64,000 nucleotides of DNA, taken from positions 13,371,738-13,435,737 of the forward strand of contig OY992833.1 in assembly GCA_963921425.1 (NCBI GenBank), in the 5' to 3' direction. The notes below the pieces were generated by a model. That model searched no databases, was not told the DNA's origin, and saw only the letters and a list, made by a program, of their open reading frames with translations. Shown piece after piece: positions 13,501-25,155 of the stretch (positions are counted from its first letter, which is position 1; each line of letters opens with the position of its first letter). The translations under genes were made by a program, and so were the position numbers. Source of the DNA: Dryas octopetala (lineage: Eukaryota > Streptophyta > Magnoliopsida > Rosales > Rosaceae).

Positions 13501-16500
13501 ACATCGAGCGCTCAATGCTGGTTTGTCAGCGTTTATGTTATGGTTTAGTTCTGGGATTTTGGGCTCCAAAACCTTAACATAACGCTTTCAAGACCATTCT
13601 ATACCCTAGGAAGGGATACAGTGAACCCATCAGGGTATACCCTCAAATCCCGGCGGAGGAAGCAGAGCTCACCTGTTTTAAAAAAAATCTTTGTCAAGCA
13701 CTCAACGAAGCAACCGAGCGCTCGGTGGCACGTTCGCTCTTCCGCACTTGATCGAATCTATATATATATATATATATATATACAGGGGCCTTCCAATAAG
13801 GGATGTTAAATAAGGGATCCCCCTGTGGGGCCCACACGGGTCGTTTTGTGTCGATCGAAACTGTCCATTTTTTACATCTTCATTGATAAATCATCCATGT
13901 AAAAAATTAGTCAAATCGAAGACCGTTAAGATATCTAATTAGGATTAAACAAATGGACGAACAACAATATCGTCTATAAACACTTAAACTTTGACCGCTT
14001 AATCAAACGGGTAAACGGTTTCCGATTTGGCTGATTTTTTGTATGAATGATCTATCAATGAAGATGTAAAAAATAATCAATGAAGATGTAAAAAATAGAC
14101 AGTTTGGATCGACACAAAACGACCCTAGTGGGCCTCACAGGGAGATCCCTCATTTAACACTAAATGAGGGATCTCTTATTGGAAAGCCCCTGTATATATA
14201 TATATATATATATATATAAGACTAAGACTAATGTTTACAATGCGCTAGAAAAGAAAAGAATGTAAACAATTATTCCCCCAACAACATTCCTCAAGCAGCA
14301 AAAGATTATACTATTACTATGTAACTTTCCAAGAAGGGATAATAAGGATAGCCACTTAGCAAAACCAAAGGACCCTTGGAAGTTTCCATATTTAATTTAG
14401 AATATCCATGAAGATATTTAATTCACAGATTTCTTTAAGGTATCACCAACAGTATGATACATAAGGATAATGTCATCTAAAACGACCTAGTGTAGATATT
14501 GCTATGATCTATATTTCATACTCTTCTAAGCAATAGTACTAATAATTTGTCTCTACAAGAGATTGTGGCAATGAGGTGTGTTATCAAGGAAGGGTTCCAC
14601 AAATTGATTACCTATTCTCTCAGGTGGAGACTAAACTACACTGAACTATGGTCAACCCAGAAGTTCCTAATCTTTAATGGCACCAAAGAGATAATTATCT
14701 TGATATTATATCTCGCAGCTTCTCATTAATTTCTTTCAGACAGCCAATTTAAAAGATAACAATCTTGCCAGAACAGGGCGAACAACCTGATGGGATTTCT
14801 TGGTTCTACAGCATTTGTGTGCTTCAGCCACTGAGATTATTTCAAATTATATCTTAAGGTATTTTATTTTTCAATAAAGTTGTAGTACAAATGGACAGTA
14901 AACTTCCCTTTTTCTCTTTAACCTTTATTTTTTTAATAATATTTTCCAATTTCACCTCTACTAAGTCTTCAGCTAGGAAGCACCGATACAGATACGATAC
15001 CGATACGCGATACGGCAAATCTCCAAAAACCATAGCACGGATACAGCTGTGATACGTCAATTAAAATAATATATATATATTTATACTTTAAAAAAATAAT
15101 TAAAATGACAAATATAAATATAGGTATTTTGTTTATCTTCTTACTTCTCTATCTTCTCCTCTCTTCTCTCTCTATTTCAATCAAAACACAGCAGAAACCC
15201 TACCCCATTTCACCTTTGGTTTTGTCGAACTGAGAGCAACTAGAAATTTGACCCACAAAGTTTTCAATTTTTTATGAGACGACCCCTGTTTTTTAAAATA
15301 AAATTGCAAAAATACCCCAGCCGTATCCCTGCAAGTATCCAAGCCGTATCGGAAAGTCAAACGGCAGAAAAGTCATCGGATATGGCCAAATCCGTATCCA
15401 TACGTATGTAGCCGTATCGATGTTGTATCGGTGCAGTTGGGAGTATCGGATACTGCATACCCCATATGCTTGAAGTATCCATGCTTCCCAGGTCTTCAGG
15501 TATCCCAAATTTGTTTAAAAAATAGAATATACATGTGATGATTTGTAATTTCACTTAGCAAGTAACAGTAAAATCTTAAATCAAGTCTCATCAAGATATT
15601 TCCAAGCCAGACAAGAGTAACTAAAATACCATCACACCAGAACCAATGCAAATAGGACAAGAATACCAAGCAGAGTTAGGTCATCAAGAAAAAGAAACAA
15701 AGCAACTATATACTATCTAACCACAAAGGCAGTAAAAAGCTTTTGACAATGAAAATTATCCCCTGAAAAAAATGTAACACACATTCAACCAGCATCCTAG
15801 TATCAAGAGATAGATAAACACAGTAGGGTCATATGAGGTGCCAGATCACTAACAAAAACTCAATTAGACAAACAAATATGCCACCGTTGTTTTAGATTAT
15901 TAAACTATAAATTTCTTTAAAGAAACTGAAACAGGTGAACTATCTACTAATGTTGTTCTTTTATAAAAGAAATACCTGTTCAGGAGGATTATCTGCTTCA
16001 TTTCCACCATTTCTTCTATTAAATACATTAGAGGGTATCTTCTCCGTTGACTTCAATTCACCATCTGTTGATGTTGTCTGAGAATTTCTCCTGGAAATAG
16101 GTGGTTTATTTGGGATTGCTCCCCTCTGAAACCCAGTGTTGGAGTCTTCTACTCCAACTAATTCTGCATCTAAAACTGTCCTTAAACTCTTACAGATTCT
16201 CTGCATGGTACTCGAGAGGTTGTTTAACAAAAGTTGCTGTTCTGGACTCCCCTTCATATTAACAGGGAGAAAAAACTCTAATATATAGTCATCATCACCA
16301 GTGTAAGTGCTCCTTAGCCTGATTGCAACAGCGGCATTTAAACCAAACTTGCGTGCATGATGAACAAGTGGATACTCATATATATCATACACCTTAATAT
16401 CATTAATGAAGAAGGGATGATTTGATTGAAGTGCTTTCCCAGCAATACCATCCCCTTCCTCAAGGTGATGTTCTGCACATGCACGCACAAAGCCTTGCAT

Positions 16501-18672
16501 CGTTCTGTCATTTACATAACAAGCTGTTTCCTCAATGCATAGTATACATTTCTCATCTGAACTTGTAACACCCTCTTTGACACGCACTCTTATAATTTCA
16601 TCACCAGTGCCCTCATGGTAGTAACAAGGAATCCAGGTTAGAGCCAATGGCAATATATGTGCATGACATACAGCTCGTAAGACATCAGTTATTTCAGTTA
16701 AAGCAGCTCTTTGGTTCATTGACAGGCACTGCAAGCAATAAATTTCCTTATAAGGAGGGCAGAAAATCTAAGGTAAAAATTATTGCAAACTTTGCTTCCT
16801 CATATTTTTCTTCCTTTTTTTTTTTTGGGTTGCACAGGGGATAAGCGTTGGAGAATAGACAAGAAATAATTAACACATTTTGATGTATACCTGGGGAAGA
16901 AGTCGAAGAGGCACACTGGTCCTCAAATTCACAGCCTGCAAACAATTGTCATCAAATTACATTTCATGATTATACTTGAAACACCCTAACAATAACACAT
17001 GTGAAACATAGGGTGATGCAATTTCTGCTGGAACTTGGGAAGCACCCTCACAAGAATTAGTACAGGTGCTGAATCATAAGCATTCAGATACCCGTGCATC
17101 AAAATGGAGGTGCCCTTGGCTAACTGACAACTATGAGGCAGTTTCAAATTCCAAAGACAAATGCAGAGGAACAAATTCTATACATTCATTACTCTAGTAA
17201 ATTTTAAGCTTTGGATTAATATAATATCCATACCAGCATGACAGACTAAAATATATGGCATCTAACAATACAATAAGACGTGTAAAAATAATGTAGAGAT
17301 CCTAAGAGAAACCTTTGGACTCCTATCTAACAAATCGATATCTTTTCCTTGGATCCTAACACCATATCATAAACTGTCAAAAACAGGAGACAACTTCTAA
17401 TCAGAACTTTTCTCATTGTTCCTTTATCCCTCAGCGGGTTGAACAATTTTGAAGACTGTTTAGAGCATTTGTTGAATGATATTTGACCACAGGCTCCTTC
17501 CTTACAGCTACTTATTTTACTAATATGAACCTATGATTGGGATCAATCAGTTATGTATACAGTCTGTGTGTGTATTTCAAACCAGAGGTACCATTACCAA
17601 GGAGGGATGAGAGAGAGAGATAGAGAAAGAGAGAGAGAGTGACAGAGCCAGAGAGAGAGAGAGACAGAGAAGCTTTCTTGTTGCATACAACATGGAGAAA
17701 GAAACTAACCTGGAGTACATCGCAAACTATTTCCATCTCTGTATCAAAATTGGGTTTCTCTTTTGTACTGACAAGTTCCAAAACAGCGCAGCATGACATT
17801 TCAGGGTCAAGATCAAAAACAGGCAAGGCAATTGATCCACGGACCTGATGGTTAGCTGCATGCTCCACCCGCAGGTACTCAGCCTTATTGTAATAACTAA
17901 CATTTGAAGTCCACTCTGGAACTTTGGAGACAAATACACGGCCAGGAAGCCCCAAGATAGAACCCTGTTTTTCTTCTGCAGAGAATGTAAACATCCTTGA
18001 AATTTCACGATACCCGGTAAGTATATGGTCGAGCAAATAGGGTTGCTCACAAGTGCTTAAGAGGTACTGATCACCATGCTTCATGGGAACCCATAGTTGT
18101 GCCAAAATACCCCCACCAGAAGAATCTTTAAACAAGGACAATGCCTTGAGCATCTTCTCACTAAGTGACCATCCAGGTGGCCTGGAGATCATATAATTTG
18201 ACATATCCATGACATTATTCTGTTGAAAAGATCTATTATTTGGTTTAGCAGCTGAGGCATTCGCATCATGAGAATCAATTGACACCCCACATTGGGGGGT
18301 GTCCATTGGTTGAAAGACAATTTTGTTTCCACAATTAAAAGAACTTCCAGCCACATTGAAAGCTCCACCACCTTCAGTCACAGGCAACGCCCCACTGTTT
18401 TGTTCTGCAAAGTTCAAGGCATCCAAAGGCGCATAAGTAGCTGAAGGACATGATGACACCCCTAAAGAGGCTGAAATCTGATCCATTGCTTCCGGGCTGC
18501 TGCACCATCCAGCAAAAGTATCAAAATTCATAAGCTCGGAAATGTTATTAAACATATCCTCTGAAATCGAGTTCCTCGTTCCAACTTCAAATGAAGCCAA
18601 ATTCTCCACCTGAGCTCTGGAAGATACCCAACGATCACTCCCCTTCTCTTTAGAAGAAAAGTTGTATTCCAT
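8981..18672 (-). CDS. NIN-like protein, NLP8/NLP9 type (RWP-RK transcription factor)
   Basis: Five coding exons read on the minus strand: 18672-17710, 16935-16891, 16728-15976, 11801-11678 and 10053-8981, all with GT-AG borders and continuous phase (2958 nt, 985 residues). Residues about 180-587 are the conserved NLP N-terminal GAF-like region, which in this family mediates nitrate-dependent regulation. RWP-RK DNA-binding domain spans about 600-655, split by intron 4, with [14 protein letters not shown] and RWPSRK at 645-650. PB1 interaction domain is at about 886-967. The N-terminus ([14 protein letters not shown]) resembles Arabidopsis NLP8, known for nitrate-promoted germination, more than NLP1-7. 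The start is the first ATG in the conserved frame. Introns 3 (4.2 kb) and 4 (1.6 kb) hold transposons and a CT microsatellite. The reading frame is intact, so the gene is probably functional; the nitrate role is inferred from the family. Confidence 0.93.
10485..10566. repeat. (CT)41 microsatellite in NLP intron 4
   Basis: An uninterrupted CT run of 82 bases, GA on the transcribed strand, followed by an AT-rich tatatata stretch. It lies inside the intron that splits the RWP-RK domain and is likely length-variable. Confidence 0.97.
12869..13010. mobile_element. Small inverted-repeat element in NLP intron 3
   Basis: The left end (aatgttctcttgttagtctg) and the reverse complement of the right end (gatgttctctttccagacag) pair over about 45 bases, including a shared gttatgttgt word. 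Total about 140 bases with no coding capacity. Target duplication unclear. Confidence 0.5.
13440..13760. repeat. TCGAGC/GAGCGCTCG-rich dispersed repeat, copy 1
   Basis: Contains repeated words of the type cgagcactca, cgagcgctca and cgagcgctcg. Similar wording occurs at 20345-20470 and 33090-33400. It ends against the TA run in which the hAT-like element at 13783 sits. Confidence 0.35.
13783..14192. mobile_element. hAT-like small transposon in NLP intron 3
   Basis: Ends are CAGGGGCCTTCCAATAAG and, reversed, CAGGGGCTTTCCAATAAG. The arms continue to pair inward over more than 80 bases. It is flanked on both sides by TATATATA, which would be an 8-bp hAT target duplication, but it sits in a TA microsatellite so the duplication is not independent proof. 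No reading frame. 410 bases. Confidence 0.75.
14973..15491. mobile_element. hAT-like non-autonomous transposon with GTATCG subterminal repeats
   Basis: Terminal repeats CTAGGAAGCACCGATAC and, reversed from the right end, CTGGGAAGCATGGATAC. Exact 8-bp target duplication gtcttcag at 14965-14972 and 15492-15499. Many copies of cgatac/gtatcg and close variants lie within about 100-200 bases of both ends, the kind of subterminal repeats used as transposase binding sites in hAT elements. No transposase is encoded. Located in NLP intron 3. Confidence 0.85.
17609..17672. repeat. GA-rich microsatellite in NLP intron 1
   Basis: Imperfect GA repeats about 40-100 bases inside the 5' end of intron 1. They produce a spurious extension of the exon-1 reading frame. 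Confidence 0.85.
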
Positions 18673-19560
18673 CTTCAACTTAAAATTGATTCCAAATAAA
18701 AATGACCACTGTTACACCAAATAGCAGCTGCTCAAGAAAATTCTTCATTCCCTATCATCTTCCCCTACAAGCATATCGCTTTCAGTATTCATCATTACTT
18801 TGCCTTTCACCTTCTGCAGACAAAGCCAAGATCTATAGGATCAAAACAACCCAATTCACAACAAAACAAATATTACCAATTCAACCACCAAAAACCCTGC
18901 GGTGCCCAAAACACAAAATTACACTTCCCATTGTTCCCACATGTAATATTCAATATATTAAACAACCACACCGACGTGAAATTCAAATATAACAATTATA
19001 TCTCTTGGCTTTCTATAAATAGCAGTAAAAGAAATCACAGAAACTGACCTCAAAGTGATAATATCAATATCTGCCGACGTCGAAACCGCCGCAAATTGCT
19101 GAAATAAAACGCCAAAGCTTTCATTCAGCAATAACACAGAAAACCCATTCCAAAGTCAACCTTTTACTCACAAGTATGTGAGGGTTTCTATCTCTATGTG
19201 TGTATTATATGTGGCTAGGCCAAAAATTGCCGAAATAAAGCCAAATTACACTGAAATTCAGACCAAAATTCAGTGCTCCAACTTGAAAACCCAAAATAGT
19301 AACTTTCTGAGCATCCACCCAAATTAAATATCCATAGAAACATCACAAACCCCCTCGAAACTTGGCCAGTCCGTACTAAATTCCAAGTTCTTGAAAGTAA
19401 GAGAAAATGAGTGAGTCAGACAAGGAGACTTCTGATTACTGTAAAAGGAAACCCTAGGTGTTAGTGGGTGGCGTTAACAGAATCATACAATTGTTGTTTT
19501 ATTTACCAGAAATAGAAAGGCTGTGCTTGGAAAGTTGGAAACAGTGGATGATGTGTACCA
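18673..19560 (-). promoter_or_regulatory. NLP 5' leader and proximal promoter, possible leader intron
   Basis: Directly upstream of the NLP start codon. A possible intron in the 5' UTR runs from a donor at 19048 (ctttgag|gtcagtttc on the minus strand) to an acceptor at about 18709 (gtaacag|tggtc). These sites are inferred from consensus only. No TATA box was assigned. The promoter is bounded upstream by two MULE-like elements. Confidence 0.35.
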
Positions 19561-19578
19561 ATAGACTTATAACACGTG

Positions 19579-19928
19579 GCTTAAATACAAAAATGATTAC
19601 GAACTTTACACTGATTTTCAATTTGATCCACTAATTTTAAAAAATATCAATTTAGTCCACAAACTTTTCAAGTTATACCAAGCAGTACAAATATTAACTT
19701 CTATCGAAAAATTTAACGGAAACTGGTTATGTACACAACAAGTGACCACTTTCAATCCGTTCATCATATTTTCATGTGACTAATTCCGTTAATTTTCGAA
19801 TAGAAATTAACGTTTGTACTACTTTAGTACAACTTGAAAAATATGTGGACCAAATTGACACTTTTTATAGTTAATAGATCAAATTGAAAATCAGTGTAAA
19901 ATTCGTAGACCATTTTTGTATTAAACCC
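19579..19928. mobile_element. MULE-like MITE upstream of NLP
   Basis: The left arm (ttaaatacaaaaatg ...) pairs with the right arm (reverse: tttaatacaaaaatgg ...) for over 100 bases. The flanks taacacgtg (19570-19578) and taacatgtg (19929-19937) match at 8 of 9 bases, consistent with a 9-bp Mutator-type duplication with one later mutation. Non-coding, about 350 bases. Confidence 0.75.
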
Positions 19929-19989
19929 TAACATGTGTATAACCTCATTTTATGTATAACGTCAAATTCATATGGATTCATTGTTTTAA

Positions 19990-20312
19990 GGCCTATTCGC
20001 GTTAATGCCCCTTGAAAATAACTTCGATTTTCAATTTGTCCCCTGAAACTTGATTCGTCCCACTTTGCCCCTCAAACTTTACAAAATATCATATTATGTT
20101 AAGTCTGTCTATGAGTCCGTCAAAAAAGCCTACGTGACACTTATGTGGAAGGAGCAATAAACTGTCACGTCAGCTTATTTGACGGAGTTTGTAACGGACT
20201 TGACGGAATATGATATTTTGTAAAGTTCGAGGGGTAAAGTGGGAGGAATGAAGTTTCAAAGGGCAAATTGAAAATCGAAGTTACTTTCAAGGGGCATTGG
20301 CGTGAATAAGCC
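19990..20312. mobile_element. MULE-like MITE with exact 9-bp target duplication
   Basis: Ends GGCCTATTCGCGTTAATGCC and, reversed, GGCTTATTCACGCCAATGCC; the arms cover over 110 bases each of the 323. The target duplication ttgttttaa is exact at 19981-19989 and 20313-20321. The 9-bp length and long arms point to a Mutator-type non-autonomous element. It sits only 61 bases from the previous element, upstream of the NLP promoter. Confidence 0.9.
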
Positions 20313-20339
20313 TTGTTTTAATTTTCATATTTTTTGAAG

Positions 20340-20900
20340 AAGAGAAAAAAAAATTACAAACTCCAGGAGTACTCGAGGGTGCTCGATGGGTACTTGAATA
20401 GTGCTCAAGTAGTGCTCGACGACTACGCGTACTCGAGTACGTAATCTACAACCAGCAACTTGTCCAAGACACCATAGAAGACCAATTTTTCATTTCTTCA
20501 AAACAACAATTTGATGACTTATTTCAAACATGTTATTGGCAAATCTTGCAGTTAACAAGAAACAAAGAAGAAGTTAAATGGGACGTGAGGTGGAGATTGA
20601 GGTGAGGGAGGGTGAGAGGAGAAGGAGAGACTGAGAGATGAGAGAGGCCAACGGGGAAAGGGTGAGTCAGGCATGAAAGCAAAGGAGGATGGTATGAGAA
20701 GGAAACTTTATTGGTTTTAAGGGTGTTTAAGTCTTTTCCATTCTTATTTTGGCTAGTTTTCTAAGAGTTATCAAAAGTGGGTTAAAAGTCTTTAGTATGT
20801 TAAAAATAAGGTCATTTTTCCAAAGTTCTCTACGATTTTAAGGGTCTTTTCTAGATTTTAGGATTTTAAAAATTAATTATTGTACACGTGTTATAATTTA
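20340..20900. repeat. TCGAG/CTCGA-rich dispersed repeat, copy 2, with GA-rich middle
   Basis: 20345-20450 has clustered words such as actcgag, gctcga and gctcaagtagtgctcga. 20580-20680 is GA-rich. The tail near 20725-20770 (aagtcttttccatt... ggctagtttt) resembles the tail of the copy at 33400-33460. No coding sequence. Confidence 0.35.
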
Positions 20901-21319
20901 AGTGGATTGATAACACTACGTCATCATGTCACGTAGTGTTACAATCACACACAATAAATTCTCGGCTTTGGCATACAAACTGGTTTTTAATCTTTTTGTT
21001 GTTTTGATTTTTGGATTCAATCATTCAAATAAACACTCGAGCAATTTGCAAAGTAAAATTGCTCATCATTTGTTGTATGCCTAAATTTCCCTCCTTTTGG
21101 CATCAACAAGACAACTAAAATTTCAAAATCAAGAATAATATGATAATTCAACATTTTCTAATAATTTTGTAAAATGAAACTTTATCACTAACTTATTGAA
21201 TTTCAAGTTCGCAAGCAATTAAGTATGATAAGGTTAGATTTTTATGTATTTAGTACCTATTTAAATGATTAGGAGTCTAAATTCTCTAGTCCCAATTTGG
21301 TTGTTGTAAGTAAGAAGTA
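20901..21319. other. AT-rich spacer
   Basis: No gene or paired repeat found. Confidence 0.5.
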
Positions 21320-22810
21320 AAATTTTGATTTCGAGGAAATTTTCGCAAAAATTTCGTTTAAAATTAGACAAATTAGACAAAAACGACGAAAATTGCTATC
21401 AAAATATATAAATTTTGAATGAAACTTAACCATATGTTTATTTAATATATTATCTACTACATTGATAAAAAAATATTAAAGAAACCAAATTATATAATAG
21501 GTTTCATGTGATATAAGTTGGGAGGAAAATTTCATTTTTTGGAGAGGGTGAAATTTTATCAATATACCAAATAATTTTCGTTTAGATTTCCAAATATTTC
21601 GTCTAAATTTTGAAAATTTCGCCAAAAACCTCAAAATTTCGGCGAAATTTTCGCTAGGGGGGATTTCTGGGTTTTGGGGAGGTTGAGGCCGTGGAGGAGG
21701 GAGGAAGAGAGGAGATGCTGGGTTTTGGCGGCAGGGGGCGAGATGAGGGTGGGCTGGGATGGAGATGCCGAGAGAGAGAGAGATAGAGAGAGAGAAGCAC
21801 AAGGGATGGACTAATGGAGAGAAATGAAAGAAAGGAGATGAAGAAAAAAAGAAGGTTAAAAGAGAAAGCTAGAAAGGAGAAGAAAAAGAAAAAAAAAAAA
21901 AAAGGCTGAAAGAGAAAGCCAGAAAGGAGAAGAAGGAAAAAAAAAGGGAGGAGAGAAGAAGAGAGAAAATGAGTGTGTCAGGGGGTAGGGGGTTGGCGTG
22001 AATGAGTCAATGAGGAGAGAGAAATAAAGATAAAAATATCTGATTTTGGGTTTTTAAAACTCATGTATCATGAATGTAAATTTACAAAAATGCCCCTCAC
22101 TTCAAATGCTCGTATCTTTCAAACCGTAGCTCTGATCGATGAACAATTTGGTCCTACGTGTTCTTGTGTTCGAGACCTTTCCAACAAGCCACAAATCGAA
22201 GTCAAAAGTCCAATAGTTCAAAAAGTCAAAGAACGGGTCAAACTAATTTAAAACAAAAATTATAAAATTAACCCAAAATGTTTTATTTCTCAAATAAATT
22301 TTTCAAATATTTAAAATACTTTTCAAAATAAAACTTGAAAAAATACCGGGTCTCACAATCTATCCCCCTTAAAAAAATATCGTCCTCGAAATTTCAAGGA
22401 AAGTAATAATGGAACAACTTCAAACAAGCACAAACAAAAACAATTCAAAGCTCTAAAAAGTTCTTTTTATTTATGAAAAACTGGAAAATAAATTACACAA
22501 GCTCTGAGGTGTTTTGTTCAATCAAATTTATGTAATTATTAATTAGTGAACCATTTGTTTAACAGTATTTACCTTCAGAGCGCAATATATTCATCTTATA
22601 TCATATGAAACCTACTATATAATTTGGTTTCTTCAATATTTTTTTATCAATGTAATAGATAATATGTTAAATAAACATATGATAAAGTTTCATTCAAAAG
22701 TTATGTATTTTAATAGTAATTTTCGTCGTTTTTGTTTAATTTTGTCGAAATCAAAAGTTTAATCGAAATTTCCGCGAAAATTTCCATCGAAAATTTCCTC
22801 GAAACCGAAA
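21320..22810. mobile_element. Inverted-repeat element, AAATTTCG type, about 1.5 kb
   Basis: About 200 bases at 21320-21525 (tttcgaggaaattttcgc ... ataggtttcatgtgatat) recur in reverse complement at 22600-22800. The inner 1.1 kb is GA-rich (21770-21970) with no convincing gene. A nested small inverted repeat lies at about 22548-22595 and 22824-22868. Diverged relatives of the arm sequence recur at 23520-23965. Class is uncertain and exact ends were not defined. Confidence 0.6.
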
Positions 22811-23109
22811 TTTGAATTCTTGGATATAAGATGAATATAATGCGCACTAGAAATAAATACTGTTAAATAAAATTAGTATAATGAATAAATGAAATTAGTA
22901 TAAAATATATTATCTATGCACTAAACCCTATATACTCTATATTATTTAGGATATGGTATAAAATATTAAGATTTAGGCCCTTTAGGATATTTTTAATTAT
23001 TTTTTATATAAAAATGTATTAGGGTTTAGACTTTAAAAACAACTAAACGAAACCTCAAACCTTTTTTTTTTCTTTCCAATTGCCCAATGGCCCCAAACCT
23101 CAATCAACT

Positions 23110-23480
23110 CTAAAGCCTTTTTTTTTTCCTTGCTTTTCTTTTCTTTTCTTTTCTTTCCTTCCCTTTTTTTTTTTTTTCTTTCTTTCTTTCCTTCCTTTTC
23201 TTTTCTTGTTTTTCTTCTTTCTTTCCTTCCGTTTTTTTTCTTTCCTTTATTTTCCTCCTTGCCCGTGACTTTTCTTCCTCTTCCCTCTCATTTCTCTCTC
23301 CCAGCCGTGCGAGCACAGTCTCTTCCTTCTTCCTTCCCCGATCTTCCTCTCTTCCTCCTCTCCCTCCTCGATCTCATCTCCCTCCTCGATCTCTTCTCCT
23401 CCCTCCCCAATCACCCTCCGATCTGCCGCCTCCAGCGACCGCTGGCGACGAGGCCAGCTTGCCTCTTCCTCCCCTATCTC
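23110..23480. repeat. CT-rich low-complexity tract
   Basis: Long pyrimidine runs (cttttcttttctttc-like), grading into a CTCC-rich segment. Reading frames here are compositional artefacts on both strands. Confidence 0.85.
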
Positions 23481-23519
23481 CCTCAGGTCTCTACCGCTGG
23501 GAGTGTTAAACTATTAGTG

Positions 23520-23965
23520 CCTTCGTGTAAATCACAGTGAAATTTCTCGAAATTTGGGCAAAATTTCTCGAAATAATTACGAAAAATAGTGGATACGTGA
23601 TAAAATTTCGGGACCCAAAAAAAACGAAAAAATTTCGCCGAAATTTTTTAAATTTCATTCCTGGGTTGTAAGTGTCATTATTTGTGTAGGAATTTCTTGT
23701 ATTACTTGGGTAGATTTTAGTTAAAGTATGTCCTAGAATATAATGTGTTATTATTTACTTAATGTAGTTTATTTTGCAAAGTAAACTGCTCATCATTTGT
23801 TGCCAATGTCTTAAATTTTGGTATCGACAGAAATTTGGTGGTCCAAAATTACAAAAATTTTGATAAAATTTCGAGGAAATATCGATATTGATAAAAATTA
23901 AACAAAAAAAATGAAAATTGTGAGAAAAATTTGAAAATTTTGAATGAAACTTTAAGAGATATTTA
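23520..23965. repeat. Diverged AAATTTCG-type repeat
   Basis: Dense aaatttcg/cgaaattt words and a segment (tttgaatgaaactttaagag) that resembles the arm of the element at 21320-22810. Probably a degraded relative. Confidence 0.4.
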
Positions 23966-23977
23966 TTTAATCAAGAG

Positions 23978-25155
23978 GAAATTACCAATTTGGTCTACTT
24001 ATTATTCACTTTGTCTCGGTTTGGTCCACGAACTTTTTTTTCGCCATTATGATTCACGAACTTTCTGACGTTTGTCATTTTTGTCCATTCCGTCAAAATT
24101 TCATTAACAAACGTTAAATGGAGGGGCAAAATGGTCCATTTCGTCCCCTGTTATTCAGTTTTTCTTCTCAATTTTGACCTAACTTTTAACTTATCAAATC
24201 CTTATCAAATTCATCAATCTTATATTAGTTTTGAAGCTATGAATCTCATATTTACAGCATATGAAAAAAATTCAAAACAGAGTTATAAAACTCGAGATAA
24301 ATTATCACAAAGTACACCCGAAACTATCCCATTTTTTAAGAAAATTCTCAGATTTTTGAAATTTCTTTTAACTACAATTTCCTTTGAATTCAATACCTCA
24401 AATTAATTTCTTAGGCTACCAGAAACATGTTTAAAGTCTCCCAATCCATCACACAACTCAAACTGACCTAGAAATCCAAATCTCAATTAAGAAAATATAA
24501 CCCTAAAACTAAAAAATTGATAAGTATACCCCAACCCGAATTCTCTTTCAATTCTCATTCATTTCCTAGGTTGTTTGGGTCACAAGAAGGAGAAAAATTG
24601 AATGAGAATTTGGGTTGGGGTGTACTTATCAATTTTTCAGCATTGAGATTTTGATTTCTAGGTCGGTTTCAGGTTGTGTGATGGATTGAGAGACTTTAAA
24701 CATGTTTCTAGTAGCCTAAGAAATTGATTTGTGGTGGTGAATTCGAAGGAAATTGAAGTTGGAAGAAATTTCTAAAATTTGGAAATTTTTTTAATAGGGC
24801 AGTTTCGGGTTGCCTACTTTGTAATAATTTATCTTGAGTTTTATAGATCCGTTTTGAATGCTTTTTATATGGTTGAAAAGAAGAGATTTTTAGCTTCAAA
24901 ACTAGTATAAGATTTCTGAATTCATTGATGATTTAATAGTTAAAAGTTGAGTCAAAATTGAGAAAAAAGCTGAAAAACATGGGACGAAATGGACCATTTT
25001 GCCCCTCCATTTAACATATGTTTATGAAATTTTGATGAAATAGACCAAATTAAATGGCAAACATCAGAAAGTTCGTGGATCAGAATGGGGAAAAAAATAA
25101 TTTGTGAATCAAACCTAGACAAAGTGAACAATAAGTGGACCAAATTGGTAATTTC
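23978..25155. mobile_element. 1.18-kb foldback element, nearly full-length palindrome
   Basis: The left half (ggaaattaccaatttggtct ...) and the reverse complement of the right half agree from the ends (23978 and 25155) to near the centre at about 24575, including the block with cctaggttgtttgggtcac at the loop. Each arm is close to 580 bases and scattered mismatches and small indels are visible. No gene is encoded. A transcript crossing it would fold into a very long hairpin. No clear target duplication was read. Confidence 0.8.

Noticed and set aside
16748-16945. 65-codon minus-strand frame overlapping NLP exon 2
   Set aside because: Different frame from the conserved NLP reading; only 16891-16935 is exon.
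23080-23540. Phe/Leu/Pro-rich and Lys/Glu-rich frames
   Set aside because: Product of CT-rich low complexity on both strands.
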